Positions 18,286 through 27,717 of a stretch of DNA of 64,000 bases are shown here, one piece after another. The notes under the pieces were generated by a model. That model had not been told where the DNA came from and did no database searches. It saw only the letters and a list, made by a program, of their open reading frames with translations. This DNA comes from Goleter apudmare HA4340-LM2. GTDB taxonomy: Bacteria > Cyanobacteriota > Cyanobacteriia > Cyanobacteriales > Nostocaceae. Both the position numbers and the translations under genes were made by a program. Positions within the stretch are counted from its first letter, which is position 1, and each line of letters begins with the position of its first letter. The stretch covers positions 124,001 through 188,000 of the forward strand of contig JAHHHF010000070.1 in the NCBI GenBank assembly GCA_019359495.1, read 5' to 3'.

Positions 18286-18474
18286 GTATAATATAGTCTG
18301 CCAAAAATTATTTTGTCCTAGAAAATTACTTAACCCTATCTTAAATCACTAAGAATAATAGCTGTTACTGGGAATGACATCGGAGATTACCAACGACGAT
18401 TCACAATAGAACAAGAAGCCAAAAAACTTACTTGCATTTGTGACGACGCGGTGATCACGCGTTGCTATCATCCC

Positions 18475-19272
18475 ATGACTGCTAAAACTACGGTTAAACC
18501 TACAGCACGCCTGATTGAAGTCTTTTCTGCTATTCAAGGGGAAGGACTGAATGTCGGGACACGTCAGCTTTTTATTCGCTTTGCTCTTTGTGACTTACGC
18601 TGTCACTTTTGCGATAGCGCTCACACTTGGAATGCACCCACCACTTGTAGAATAGAGCGAACTCCTGGGTTACGAGACTTTGAAATTCACTCAAATCCCA
18701 TCTCACTACCCATTTTAATCAAATGGGTAGAACGGCAAAATCTACCTTATTTACACGATAGCATCAGCTTAACAGGGGGCGAACCACTTCTTCATGCGCC
18801 ATTCTTGGAGCTATTTCTACCAGAAGTGCGATCGCTCACTGGTCTACCCATATACCTGGAGACTGGTGGCCATCGTCCAGAGCAACTGGCAATGATTTTG
18901 CCCTACTTGGACTGCGTGGGTATGGATTTAAAATTGCCCAGTGTGAGCGGTGAAAGCTATTGGCAGGAACACGCAAAATTTCTCCAAGTATGCTACGACG
19001 CCAAAATAGACGTTTTTATTAAAATAATTGTTTCTCATCAGACAGATCCAAGTGATTTGGAAAGTTCAGCTTTATTGGTAGCAGCCGTTAGTCCGAATAT
19101 CCCAGTGTTTCTACAACCTGTCACACCTTTGTCTGCATCTGAACAGTTGACAGAATCACCTGTACTTGCTCCTTCTCCAGAACAAGTCTTAACTTGGCAG
19201 GCTTTGATGAAAAAATTTCTGGTGCAGGTTCGCGTCGTACCTCAGACGCATAAAATGTTAAACCAGTTATGA
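18475..19272 (+). CDS. queE: 7-carboxy-7-deazaguanine synthase (radical SAM)
   Basis: About 265 residues. It converts 6-carboxytetrahydropterin to 7-carboxy-7-deazaguanine in the queuosine pathway. The radical-SAM cluster motif C-x3-C-x2-C is seen in FALCDLRCHFCDSAHTW, preceded by the substrate/SAM-binding VFSAIQGEGLNVGTRQLF. SLTGGEPLLH is the SAM-binding GGE motif, and LETGG and MDLKLPS follow the family. The frame opens at GTG 18451, but ATG 18475 (MTAKTTVKPTARLIEVF) agrees better with the family start. It is divergent from the STAS-sugar transferase gene with a 190-bp spacer. Confidence 0.9.
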   Translation: MTAKTTVKPTARLIEVFSAIQGEGLNVGTRQLFIRFALCDLRCHFCDSAHTWNAPTTCRIERTPGLRDFEIHSNPISLPILIKWVERQNLPYLHDSISLTGGEPLLHAPFLELFLPEVRSLTGLPIYLETGGHRPEQLAMILPYLDCVGMDLKLPSVSGESYWQEHAKFLQVCYDAKIDVFIKIIVSHQTDPSDLESSALLVAAVSPNIPVFLQPVTPLSASEQLTESPVLAPSPEQVLTWQALMKKFLVQVRVVPQTHKMLNQL

Positions 19273-19342
19273 GTACTGGGTGCTGAGTTTTGAGTGCTGG
19301 GTGTAATTTACTCGTTACTCAGAACTCGCTACTCAGCACTGA

Positions 19343-19987
19343 TTAGAGTCCGTTGTCATCTATAGGCTTAGATTTAGCTTTTGCCTTATTAGCACTGCGT
19401 TTGAGAGCAGAGAGACGGGCATCATATTTAGACCGTTGACGCTTGCTAGGGGTATTATCAATCAGGGTCTTTAAAGCGCTACCAAGACTCTTGTAGGCGT
19501 TAGGGAGGCTATAACCAAAGCGAGTTGCAAGTGCGATCGCTTTTTCATCAGCATCAATCAATTCTTTGATTTGCTTTGCCCCATTATTCTTTTGGTAAAG
19601 TCGCCAGCCTGATACGCCACATAATGCCAAGGCTAATACCAGCAGCAATCCATCCTGTACCCATAACTCACCCACAGCACCGCCTAAACCGATGGCTAAT
19701 GCTGCCATTTCCCAACCGTCTTTGGGAATTGTGTCATTTTGAACGCGGGCGACTTCGTGCCAGAATAGGAGATTACGCTGATCCATAGCGAGAGCATCCC
19801 ATTTCACCAGGTCAATTTGAATCTCTACCTGGTCTTTACCAATTTCTTCGCAGCGGATCAGGGGTGGATTAACCTCAGTTGTGCCTTCAACCGTGACCCA
19901 GCTCTGCAATTCTGGCGGTAGTAAGCCTTTTAACCGCCGGAGTTCACTCATTTCCGCTTTGGCAGAGGAGGTTGCATAGGATGTCAT
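19343..19987 (-). CDS. DUF3318-type cyanobacterial membrane protein
   Basis: 214 residues. The N-terminal half is soluble (SELRRLKGLLPPELQSWVTV; QRNLLFWHEVARVQNDTIP). Two hydrophobic segments follow at about 93-130 (MAALAIGLGGAVGELWVQDG then LLLVLALALCGVSGWRLY), then a basic C-terminal tail rich in Lys/Ala (SALKRSANKAKAKSK). This matches the cyanobacteria-restricted DUF3318 family as I know it; function unknown. The HEVAR motif has one His-Glu but no HExxH, so I do not call it a protease. It converges with queE. Confidence 0.75.
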   Translation of the reverse strand: MTSYATSSAKAEMSELRRLKGLLPPELQSWVTVEGTTEVNPPLIRCEEIGKDQVEIQIDLVKWDALAMDQRNLLFWHEVARVQNDTIPKDGWEMAALAIGLGGAVGELWVQDGLLLVLALALCGVSGWRLYQKNNGAKQIKELIDADEKAIALATRFGYSLPNAYKSLGSALKTLIDNTPSKRQRSKYDARLSALKRSANKAKAKSKPIDDNGL

Positions 19988-20064
19988 AAAATCCAGCCCT
20001 AGAAAATTTCAGTATATAGTGAGGGTATCACTTTGGAGTATAGCGATTTCAGTGATGATCCGCT

Positions 20065-20622
20065 TCAGTCGTTAGGAAAACTTCCTCGTTTTTTCCTAGC
20101 TTCCATAGCTTTCTCTAGAATATCCAGTAATCCAGGCGCTTCTTCTTGAATACTCAGTAACAGTCTTTCCCCTAGTTCTATATTTCCTGGATCTTCTCCT
20201 GTTGCCATTACCTCTTTGAGGCGAGGCATGGCTATACTATCCACAATTTGAATTAACCCACTCAAACAACGGTTAAATTGCTTTTCTGTCAGAATCGAGT
20301 CTTCTAAAGGAAATTCGATAATGGCACGAATCTCTCCATCGGAAGGGTCATACTCCCATTGCAGCATTTTGGTTTCCCAGGAAATGGCTAACATGGTTTG
20401 GAGAATAGCTCCCTTGTGAGGATGTTCCTGTACTCCCACCAATACCTGAGGAGCAAATACACGGAAAAATTTTCCCTCCTCATCCAGCTGGACAACTATC
20501 AGGAAATCTTCTAAATGATCAGCTTCAACACCTGTGATAATCCGATCTTCATCATCATCAAAACGGTACTCCCAACCAAGGTGGTCTAAGTACTGGGCAA
20601 TCTGTTTCAGATTAGCTCCCAT
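20065..20622 (-). CDS. YbjN-like (type III secretion chaperone-fold) domain protein
   Basis: 185 residues, acidic and without membrane segments. The segment LKQIAQYLDHLGWEYRFDDD, then FLIVVQLDEEGKFFRVFAPQ, the central LQTMLAISWETKMLQWEYDP, and GEIRAIIEFPLEDSILTEKQ has the YbjN/Tir-chaperone alpha-beta pattern, as does the FNRCLSGLIQIVDSIAMPRL helix. Such proteins are common in cyanobacteria and are usually of unknown function. The start ATG 20622 fits the domain start. It is tandem with, and 77 bp upstream of, the DUF3318 gene on the same strand. Confidence 0.6.
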   Translation of the reverse strand: MGANLKQIAQYLDHLGWEYRFDDDEDRIITGVEADHLEDFLIVVQLDEEGKFFRVFAPQVLVGVQEHPHKGAILQTMLAISWETKMLQWEYDPSDGEIRAIIEFPLEDSILTEKQFNRCLSGLIQIVDSIAMPRLKEVMATGEDPGNIELGERLLLSIQEEAPGLLDILEKAMEARKKRGSFPND

Positions 20623-21341
20623 AAAAGCCTCATAAGGAACGGTGGAGCAGCTGTTACCAGACCTAGTTTAACCTGCTAATGGCAGATGTTAGGTTGGTGT
20701 AGCTACTTCTGGTTTCCTAGAAGTATGCAAAGTAGCTCTAACTGATTAATAATCAGCATAAGTTTGATGGTAAATTTGGAGAAATTTCCTGAATTTAGCA
20801 AAAAATCAGTCTGTTTAGCTCTTCAACATCAACGTAATTCCAACTGATGCTGAATCAAGTTTTCACAACAATTCTGCTTTGTTTAATCCTGGTGATAGGG
20901 GTCAAGATTTACTAGTTGATTGGATGTTTATTTGAGGATAAAAACCTAGATTGCTTATGCATTTATATTTCCTGGAGAAATATAAAATAATTACCAAATT
21001 AACTTTAAATATCAACTAATCATCAATATATTAATTTCCTGATGTGGAATTATATTCAAGTAACAAAATCAACTGTTGCTATATTTCTAATTTTTGAGTA
21101 TTATTCCTCTGACCTCTAATCTCAAATCTTTAAGGTGGTGGGTAAGAAGATTGACTCAATAAATTCACGAGTAATTTTAAGCATCAAATGTTAGATTGCC
21201 ATCAGATAGTTTATACATAATATCGGAAATGATAGAAAAATTATTTTCTGTAAACACCATCAATATTTGCTGGAAACAACATTAATATAAAGACCGAAAA
21301 AGTTTTATATTACAAATATCTACTTGCTTTCAGCTAACTCT
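20623..21341. other. Long AT-rich intergenic region between divergent genes
   Basis: About 720 bp without a supported gene. It must contain the promoters of the YbjN-like gene (minus) and natFGH-bgtA (plus). Apart from the NtcA-like box next to natF, listed separately, I see no hairpin, repeat or recognised RNA. Confidence 0.5.
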
Positions 21342-21357
21342 TGTAGTAAAAAATACA
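21342..21357 (+). promoter_or_regulatory. Candidate NtcA binding site upstream of natF
   Basis: TGTA-GTAAAAAA-TACA, a full match to the extended NtcA consensus (TGTA-N8-TACA). Its centre is about 45 bp before the natF ATG. NtcA is the global nitrogen regulator, and the operon takes up amino acids. The distance is short: for classical class II activation the transcript start would fall almost at the start codon, so it may act differently or be chance. Confidence 0.4.
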
Positions 21358-21394
21358 TTATTGAATGTCAATGAATTAACAACGATTAATATTT

Positions 21395-22465
21395 ATGCGT
21401 AAATCAGCTTTATTTCTAGCGATCGCACCCCTAATCTTAGCTATCACCGCTTGTGGCGGCGACCCAGCAAATACAACCAGCAACCCTGGTGATACTACAG
21501 CAGCACCAGTAAACCGCAATCTCTGGAATACAGTCAAAAGCCGTGGTAAATTAACTTGCGGTGTCAGTGGCGAAGTCCCAGGTTTTAGCTTTGTCGGCAC
21601 TGACGGGAAATATAGCGGTATCGATGTAGATGTCTGTCGCGCCGTAGCTGTAGCCTTATTTGATAACCCAGATGCAGTAGAATTTCGTAATCTCAGTGCC
21701 AAAGAACGGTTTACAGCTTTGCAAGCTGGGGAAGTAGATATTCTCAGTCGTAACACCACTTGGACACTCAGTCGTGCTACCTCAGTTGGTTTGGAATTTG
21801 CACCTGTAGTCTTTTACGATGGTCAAGGGATTATGGTTCGTAACAATAGCGGGATTAAGTCTCTCGCTGATCTGAAAGGCAAAGCCATCTGTGTGCAAAC
21901 AGGTACTACCACAGAGCAAAACTTAGCAGACCAAATGCGAAAACGCGGTATCACCTACAAACCCGTTGTTTTTGAGGATGTTAACGTCACCTTCGCAACC
22001 TATTCTGAAGGACGTTGTGATGGCATTACAGCCGATCGCTCCGCTTTAGTGGCTCGGCGCACTAAGCTACCCAAAGCAGCAGAAAATGTGATTCTGGATG
22101 AAGTGATTTCTTCAGAACCACTGGCACCAGCAGTTGCCAAAGGAGATCCCCGGTGGAGCAGTATTGTTCAATGGGTAGTTTATTCTCTGTTTAAAGCCGA
22201 GGAATTGGGTATTACTTCTCAAAACATCGATCAATTTGCTAGCAGTAGTGACCCAGATATCAAGCGTTTTTTAGGAACAGAAGGTAATCTTGGCGAAGGG
22301 CTGGGCTTAACAAATGACTTCGCTACTAGAACCATCAAGAAAGTGGGTAACTACGGCGAAATTTACGATCGCAATCTCGGAGCGAAGACACCACTAAATC
22401 TGGCTCGCGGTCAAAATCAAATCTGGACAAAAGGCGGACTGCTCTACTCTCCACCATTCCGCTAG
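21395..22465 (+). CDS. natF: Amino-acid ABC transporter substrate-binding lipoprotein NatF
   Basis: 356 residues. Periplasmic binding protein of the polar amino-acid (family 3) type. The N-terminus is a lipoprotein signal (MRKSALFLAIAPLILAITAC, lipobox Cys20) followed by an N/T/P-rich linker. The SBP_bac_3 domain begins near residue 38: VKSRGKLTCGVSGEVPGFSF, GIDVDVCRAVA, GEVDILSRNTTWTLSRA. It is the first gene of a four-gene set (substrate binder, two permeases, ATPase) with the same order as natF-natG-natH-bgtA of PCC 7120, the N-II permease for acidic and neutral amino acids. A candidate NtcA box precedes it. Confidence 0.9.
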   Translation: MRKSALFLAIAPLILAITACGGDPANTTSNPGDTTAAPVNRNLWNTVKSRGKLTCGVSGEVPGFSFVGTDGKYSGIDVDVCRAVAVALFDNPDAVEFRNLSAKERFTALQAGEVDILSRNTTWTLSRATSVGLEFAPVVFYDGQGIMVRNNSGIKSLADLKGKAICVQTGTTTEQNLADQMRKRGITYKPVVFEDVNVTFATYSEGRCDGITADRSALVARRTKLPKAAENVILDEVISSEPLAPAVAKGDPRWSSIVQWVVYSLFKAEELGITSQNIDQFASSSDPDIKRFLGTEGNLGEGLGLTNDFATRTIKKVGNYGEIYDRNLGAKTPLNLARGQNQIWTKGGLLYSPPFR

Positions 22466-22547
22466 AGATGGAGATGTGGGAGATGAGGATAATAACTTGT
22501 ACGCGATTAATCGCGTCTCCTGACCCTTGACAAATAACCAATGAGAA

Positions 22548-23474
22548 ATGACAAATTCCCAACCACCCTTATGGCGTGACAGTCGCTTTTGGCGAATAGC
22601 TGGGCAATTCATCGCCGTAGTTTTAGCAGCAATTGTAGTCACAATACTGTGGAGTAACCTTAGCCGCAATTTGCAACAACTAGGCATTCAATTTGGCTTC
22701 GGGTTTCTCCAGCAACAAGCGTCCTTTGACATTGGTGAAACCCCCATTAGCTACCAACCAACTGATACTTATAGTCGTGCTTTGTGGGTAGGGTTAATCA
22801 ACTCCTTGCGGGTAGCAGTGGTGGGAATTGTACTCACAACAATTGTGGGAGTAACAGCCGGTGTCGCCCGGTTGTCTGACAATTGGCTAGTACGGAAGAT
22901 CACCACAGTTTATGTAGAAGTATTTCGCAATACGCCTTTACTACTGCAATTACTGTTTTGGTATTTTGCTGTTTTCCTCGGCTTTCCCAGGGCAGAAAAT
23001 AAAGCCTCTTTATGGGGGATAGTATACTTTAGTCAAAATGGCGTAGAACTACCTTGGTTTACCTTATCTCCTGAGTTTTCTGCTTTGCTATTGGGGTTGA
23101 CTTTTTATACTGGTGCATTCATCGCAGAAATTGTCAGAGGCGGGATTCAATCAGTACCGAGAGGACAATGGGAAGCGGCGCGATCGCTGGGATTAAAACC
23201 AGGATTAGTCATGCGGCTAGTAATTCTGCCTCAAGCCTTGCGGGTAATCATTCCGCCATTAACTAGCCAGTATTTAAATTTGACCAAAAATTCCAGTTTA
23301 GCGATCGCCATCGGCTATCCCGATGTTTATTTTGTCGCCTCCACTACCTTTAACCAGACTGGAAGAGCAGTAGAAGTTATGCTGCTGATTATGCTCACCT
23401 ATCTGATCTTGAGTTTGACTATTTCTGTAGTCATGAATTTGTTCAATCGCGCCGTACAAATTCAAGAAAGATGA
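22548..23474 (+). CDS. natG: Amino-acid ABC transporter permease NatG
   Basis: 308 residues. Inner-membrane permease of the His/Glu/Gln/Arg type (HisM/GltK). There is one N-terminal helix (IAGQFIAVVLAAIVVTILWS), a periplasmic segment, then the transport domain with VEVFRNTPLLLQLLFWYF and the EAA loop EAARSLGLKPGLVMRLVILP that contacts the ATPase. It follows natF by 82 bp; the spacer holds repeat heptamers, and the ATG itself lies in one (AAATGACAAA). It pairs with NatH to form a heterodimeric channel. Confidence 0.9.
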   Translation: MTNSQPPLWRDSRFWRIAGQFIAVVLAAIVVTILWSNLSRNLQQLGIQFGFGFLQQQASFDIGETPISYQPTDTYSRALWVGLINSLRVAVVGIVLTTIVGVTAGVARLSDNWLVRKITTVYVEVFRNTPLLLQLLFWYFAVFLGFPRAENKASLWGIVYFSQNGVELPWFTLSPEFSALLLGLTFYTGAFIAEIVRGGIQSVPRGQWEAARSLGLKPGLVMRLVILPQALRVIIPPLTSQYLNLTKNSSLAIAIGYPDVYFVASTTFNQTGRAVEVMLLIMLTYLILSLTISVVMNLFNRAVQIQER

Positions 23475-23543
23475 GGAGAATTGAGCATAGAGCATGGGGC
23501 ATTGGGTATGGACAAATGACCAATAACAAATAACAAATGACAA

Positions 23544-24692
23544 ATGACTAATCCCCAAACTTGGCTACGTAAAAACCTATTTAGCACTTGGTACAACAGT
23601 TTATTAAGTGTGATTTCCTTAGTGTTAATGTTTTGGGTAGTCCAAGGAATTTTGACTTGGGCTATATTCTCTGCACAATGGGCAGTAATTCAGGTTAATT
23701 TACGTTTATTTTTAGTGGGAAGATTTCCTGAATCCCTGTATTGGCGAGCTTGGCTTGTGCTGGCGATCGCTGTAACTTTAGGGGCGATAACTTGGGGTGT
23801 ATTCTCAGTCAAACAACAATTTACCAGACGACAAATTGCTATCTTTGCCGCGATTGTTGGTCTTTTGTTGCTAGCCTTACCCATAGATTTGACATCCCGC
23901 TTCTGGTTGCTATCAATTGCTATTTTACTATCGGCAGGTTTTGGGATTGGGAGAAGATTTACTAAGGTAATAACTCCTTGGCTTTCATTAACATGGTTAT
24001 TATCCTTCCCCGTTATCTTATGGTTAATTGGCGGTGGATTTGGCTTGCAATCTGTATCAACAAATTTATGGAATGGTTTGTTACTTACCCTATTAATGGC
24101 AGCAGTCAGTATTGTACTTTCCTTTCCTATTGGGGTTTTATTGGCTTTAGGACGTACCAGTAATTTACCCATAGTGCGTTGGTTTTCCATCCTCTATATT
24201 GAGATTGTCAGAGGAGTGCCACTGATTGGAATTCTGTTTCTGGCTCAGGTCATGTTACCGTTGGTGCTGTCAGCAGATATGCGTTTAGATCGGGTACTCA
24301 GAGCGATCGCTGGATTAGTATTATTCAGTGCTGCGTATATGGCAGAAAACGTGCGCGGCGGACTCCAATCAGTCCCGCGCGGGCAAGTTGAAGCAGCGAA
24401 AGCATTAGGATTGAATGCACCGTTAGTAGTGATATTAGTTATCCTACCTCAAGCTTTACGTGCAGTAATTCCCGCAATTGTAGGTCAATTCATTGGCTTA
24501 TTTAAAGACACTTCACTCTTATCTTTGGTGGGATTGGTAGAACTCACTGGTATGGCTCGTTCTATTTTGGCTCAACCACAATTTATCGGTCGTTATGCAG
24601 AAGTTTATCTATTTATTGGCTTGATTTACTGGGTATTTTGTTACTCGATGTCTTTAGCATCTCGACGCTTAGAAAGGCAGTTGAGCATTTAG
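23544..24692 (+). CDS. natH: Amino-acid ABC transporter permease NatH
   Basis: 382 residues. Second permease of the N-II system. It is longer than NatG because of three or four extra N-terminal helices (about 20-160) before the BPD_transp_1 domain. That domain shows EIVRGVPLIGILFLAQVMLP and the EAA loop EAAKALGLNAPLVVILVILP. Spacing after natG is 69 bp and consists largely of TGACAAA-type heptamers; the ATG is inside one of them. The two permeases with matching EAA loops and the single ATPase gene downstream make a complete importer. Confidence 0.9.
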   Translation: MTNPQTWLRKNLFSTWYNSLLSVISLVLMFWVVQGILTWAIFSAQWAVIQVNLRLFLVGRFPESLYWRAWLVLAIAVTLGAITWGVFSVKQQFTRRQIAIFAAIVGLLLLALPIDLTSRFWLLSIAILLSAGFGIGRRFTKVITPWLSLTWLLSFPVILWLIGGGFGLQSVSTNLWNGLLLTLLMAAVSIVLSFPIGVLLALGRTSNLPIVRWFSILYIEIVRGVPLIGILFLAQVMLPLVLSADMRLDRVLRAIAGLVLFSAAYMAENVRGGLQSVPRGQVEAAKALGLNAPLVVILVILPQALRAVIPAIVGQFIGLFKDTSLLSLVGLVELTGMARSILAQPQFIGRYAEVYLFIGLIYWVFCYSMSLASRRLERQLSI

Positions 24693-24761
24693 GTAAATCA
24701 GATAAAAATTCAATTATAGATAAAAGTTAAATCAAATTTTTGTAGTGTAAATATAATTACT

Positions 24762-25502
24762 ATGACAGAACAAAATTCGATAATTATTGCCGAAGATGTG
24801 CAGAAGTGGTATGACAAATACCACGCATTACGAGGGGTGAGTCTGACAGTAAGTCGCGGAGAAGTAGTAGTTTTAATGGGCCCTTCTGGTTCAGGTAAAT
24901 CTACATTTATCCGCACCTTTAATGCTTTAGAAGCATACCAAAAAGGCAGAATTATTATTGACGGGATTACCCTTAGTCATGACTTGCGAAATATTGAAAA
25001 AATTCGCCGAGAAGTGGGAATGGTATTTCAACAGTTTAATTTATTTCCCCATCTAACTGTCCTCAAAAACATCACCTTAGCGCCAATTTGGGTACGTCGT
25101 TGGAAACAGGCTAAAGCTGAAGAATTAGGGATGCAATTGTTAGAAAGAGTGGGAATTCTAGAACAAGCACATAAATATCCCGGACAGTTATCTGGTGGAC
25201 AGCAACAACGAGTAGCGATCGCTCGTGCTTTAGCTATGCAACCAAAAATTATGCTGTTTGATGAACCCACCTCGGCTTTAGATCCAGAAATGGTCAGAGA
25301 AGTATTAGATGTGATGCGGAGTCTCGCCCGTGATGGCATGACGATGGTAGTTGTTACCCACGAAGTCGGATTTGCCCGTGAAGTCGCTGATCGAGTAATT
25401 CTCATGGATAGCGGTTCCCTGGTCGAGGCGGCTACCCCTGAAACTTTTTTCACTAATCCCAGAGAAGAACGGACTCGCAAGTTTTTGTCGCAAATTATCT
25501 AA
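24762..25502 (+). CDS. bgtA: Amino-acid ABC transporter ATP-binding protein BgtA
   Basis: 246 residues, standard for polar amino-acid ABC ATPases. Walker [11 protein letters not shown]-loop [14 protein letters not shown], signature [15 protein letters not shown], Walker [13 protein letters not shown] and the H-loop [12 protein letters not shown] are all intact. In PCC 7120 BgtA energises NatFGH and is also shared with the basic amino-acid/glutamine permease Bgt, whose BgtB subunit is encoded elsewhere. It is the last gene of the set; the following 560 bp contain only a weak palindrome. Confidence 0.92.
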   Translation: MTEQNSIIIAEDVQKWYDKYHALRGVSLTVSRGEVVVLMGPSGSGKSTFIRTFNALEAYQKGRIIIDGITLSHDLRNIEKIRREVGMVFQQFNLFPHLTVLKNITLAPIWVRRWKQAKAEELGMQLLERVGILEQAHKYPGQLSGGQQQRVAIARALAMQPKIMLFDEPTSALDPEMVREVLDVMRSLARDGMTMVVVTHEVGFAREVADRVILMDSGSLVEAATPETFFTNPREERTRKFLSQII

Positions 25503-26061
25503 TACCATTTTGCAAAATGATGGCGACAGTTAGATTCACAAAACCGTCCCATGCTCGACCTTCATTAGTGTATGTATTTTTACTTGGCTACTTATATCTC
25601 AAGGCGATCGCTAGTGATCAGTTTTTGATCATTGCCATATTATGCTATCCCGAAAATATTACACTCATAGACTGTGAATTTATATAAGTAAACCATGATA
25701 TAAACCTCTAAAATCGAATACTTACTATACATTGAATTTTCAAGTGTACGGTAAATTTTGGAAAATTGAACCGCATTCTTATAGATTTACCAGCTTTTAA
25801 TTAATGTAAATAAAGAGTGCTGGGGTTTTCACCTACGTATTACTCTAAAATGAACAATCTAAATAAAATTGTAATTAGTAACATATTTATTAATTAACAC
25901 TTAAGTACTTAAAGTCAAAATTTACTCAATCTTTAATGAAAAGCCATGACATCAAAAGAGTCTACAGAGAGAATGAAGTAAAGACACTTAATAGTGCCAA
26001 AGACTCTTGAAGAAAAGCCTTTTTATTAAACACAAAACAGTAACTTCTGACTAATTTTGTT
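25503..26061. other. Intergenic region after bgtA
   Basis: 559 bp without a supported gene. A short palindrome (CATTTTGCAAAATG) starts 5 bp after the bgtA stop but has no U-tract. The rest is AT-rich and should contain the promoter of the following glycosyltransferase gene. Confidence 0.45.
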
Positions 26062-27333
26062 ATGCGGATTTTAATTTACTCCTACAACTACTATCCAGAA
26101 CCAATTGGTATAGCCCCGCTGATGACTGAATTAGCAGAGGGACTGGTTAAACGCGGGCATCAAGTGCGCGTCATCACTGCTATGCCCAATTACCCAGAGC
26201 GTCAAATTTACGAGGGCTATCGAGGTAAGTTGTATCTTACTGAATACAAAAATGGTGTACAAATTCAACGTAGTTATGTTTGGACTCGCCCGCAGCCTAA
26301 CTTATTAGATCGGATATTGTTAGACGCGAGTTTTGTTGTTACTAGTTTTTTCCCAGCCTTGATGGGTTGGCGTCCAGATGTCATCCTCTCCACATCACCA
26401 TCACTACCTGTTTGCGTACCTGCGGCAATTTTAGGTTGGTTGCGTGCTTGTCCTGTAATATTAAATCTTCAAGATATTTTGCCAGAAGCCGCTATCCATG
26501 TTGGACTACTGAAAAATAAATGGCTGATCAAGGCATTTACGGCATTGGAAAAATTTGCCTACTGCTCGGCAAATAAAATCAGTGTTATTGCTGATGGGTT
26601 TGTTGATAATTTGCAAAAGAAAGGCGTACCCTCTGAAAAAATTGTCCAAATTCCTAACTGGGTTGATGTCAATTTCATTCGCCCATTACCCAAAGAAAAT
26701 AATCCTTTCCGGGAAGTACATAACCTGAAAGATAAATTTGTAGTTCTGTATTCCGGTAATATTGCCTTGACTCAAGGTTTGGAAACGGTTGTCAAAACAG
26801 CTGCTATGTTACGCCACATACCAGATGTAGCTTTTGTGATCGTTGGCGAGGCTAAAGGGTTGCAGCGATTACAACAGGAGTGTACAGAGCACGGAGCAGA
26901 TAACGTTTTGTTGCTGCCATTTCAACCCCGTGAACAATTGCCACAAATGTTAGCGGCGGCGGATGTTGGTTTGGTAGTGCAAAAGAAAAATGTTGTATCC
27001 TTCAATATGCCATCCAAAATACAAGTGTTACTTGCCAGTGGTAGGGCTTTGGTTGCATCTGTACCGAAAAATGGCACAGCAGCAAGAGCTATTAAACAGA
27101 GTGGTGGGGGTTTCGTCGTTCCTCCAGAAGATCCCCAAGCTTTAGCAAAAGCAATTTTAGACTTGTACCAAAATCCAGATAAAGTTAAAAATCTAGGTTT
27201 TCAAAGTCGTAAATTTGCTGTTGAGCAATATGCTTTCGAGCAAGCTTTAAACAACTATGAAGCGTTATGTTACTCTCTGACCACAGAGAACTCAACAATT
27301 AATTCTCCAATAATCTCGGAACAGAAGGTTTGA
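26062..27333 (+). CDS. GT4 family glycosyltransferase, WcaI/WbuB-like
   Basis: 423 residues with the two-Rossmann GT-B layout. The N-terminal start MRILIYSYNYYPEPIGIAPL with AEGLVKRGHQVRVITAMPNY is characteristic of WcaI/WbuB-type transferases of exopolysaccharide pathways. The C-terminal domain has VVLYSGNIALTQGLETVVKT (nucleotide-sugar-binding GN motif) and VSFNMPSKIQVLLASGRALV where classical GT4 proteins have EGFG-x-x-x-LE. It probably adds a hexose or amino sugar to a lipid-linked or growing glycan at the cytoplasmic membrane. It is monocistronic and followed by a long repeat-rich non-coding region. Confidence 0.82.
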   Translation: MRILIYSYNYYPEPIGIAPLMTELAEGLVKRGHQVRVITAMPNYPERQIYEGYRGKLYLTEYKNGVQIQRSYVWTRPQPNLLDRILLDASFVVTSFFPALMGWRPDVILSTSPSLPVCVPAAILGWLRACPVILNLQDILPEAAIHVGLLKNKWLIKAFTALEKFAYCSANKISVIADGFVDNLQKKGVPSEKIVQIPNWVDVNFIRPLPKENNPFREVHNLKDKFVVLYSGNIALTQGLETVVKTAAMLRHIPDVAFVIVGEAKGLQRLQQECTEHGADNVLLLPFQPREQLPQMLAAADVGLVVQKKNVVSFNMPSKIQVLLASGRALVASVPKNGTAARAIKQSGGGFVVPPEDPQALAKAILDLYQNPDKVKNLGFQSRKFAVEQYAFEQALNNYEALCYSLTTENSTINSPIISEQKV

Positions 27334-27401
27334 TCAACGAGTAGGGCCCCAACTTCACAAAAATGCCCATATCTTTCAGAAGGGTGGGGCTAAATAAACA
27401 A

Positions 27402-27451
27402 AGCCTGTCCTCGCAGGCTGAAATCTTTTAGCCCACTTAGACGTGGGCTAA
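27402..27451. repeat. Double-hairpin intergenic repeat
   Basis: Two adjacent perfect hairpins, AGCCTG-tcctcg-CAGGCT (27402-27419) and TTAGCCCAC-ttagac-GTGGGCTAA (27428-27451). Their composition is like the hairpin repeats scattered in Nostoc genomes; together they could also end the glycosyltransferase transcript. Confidence 0.6.
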
Positions 27452-27477
27452 ATTCCTATGGGCACGCCTATCTGCAT

Positions 27478-27710
27478 TGGTGTCAACTTAACGGGATAAT
27501 CGGCGGTTAGAAACCGCACGCCAGTCGCCACTCTCCGAGAAGCCGCCTCCGGCGTCTACAAGTCGGGAAACCCGCCCACGGCGCTGGCTCGTCTATGCAA
27601 ACAAAACCCACGGAGGTGGGTTTAATAACCTTAATTTTGCATTAGTCCGCCTCCGCGGACTTTGCCTTTATAGCCGCGAATTCTATTAGCAGGGGCTTAA
27701 GTTGACACCA
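27478..27710. mobile_element. MITE-like element with perfect 14-bp terminal inverted repeats
   Basis: TGGTGTCAACTTAA at 27478-27491 and its exact reverse complement at 27697-27710 bound 233 bp without an open reading frame. The inside holds further hairpins: AAACCCAC/GTGGGTTT at 27604-27623 and AGTCCGC/GCGGACT at 27644-27661. Size, termini and lack of coding capacity fit a miniature inverted-repeat transposable element. I see no clear target-site duplication, and no parent transposase lies in the window. Confidence 0.55.
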
Positions 27711-27717
27711 TAGTAAT

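Noticed and set aside
23690-24190. 166-codon minus-strand frame inside natH
   Set aside because: Antisense shadow of a permease; the N/K/P-rich composition mirrors hydrophobic codons on the coding strand.
25503-25522. Palindrome after bgtA as a terminator
   Set aside because: The stem is AT-rich and no U-tract follows on the plus strand.
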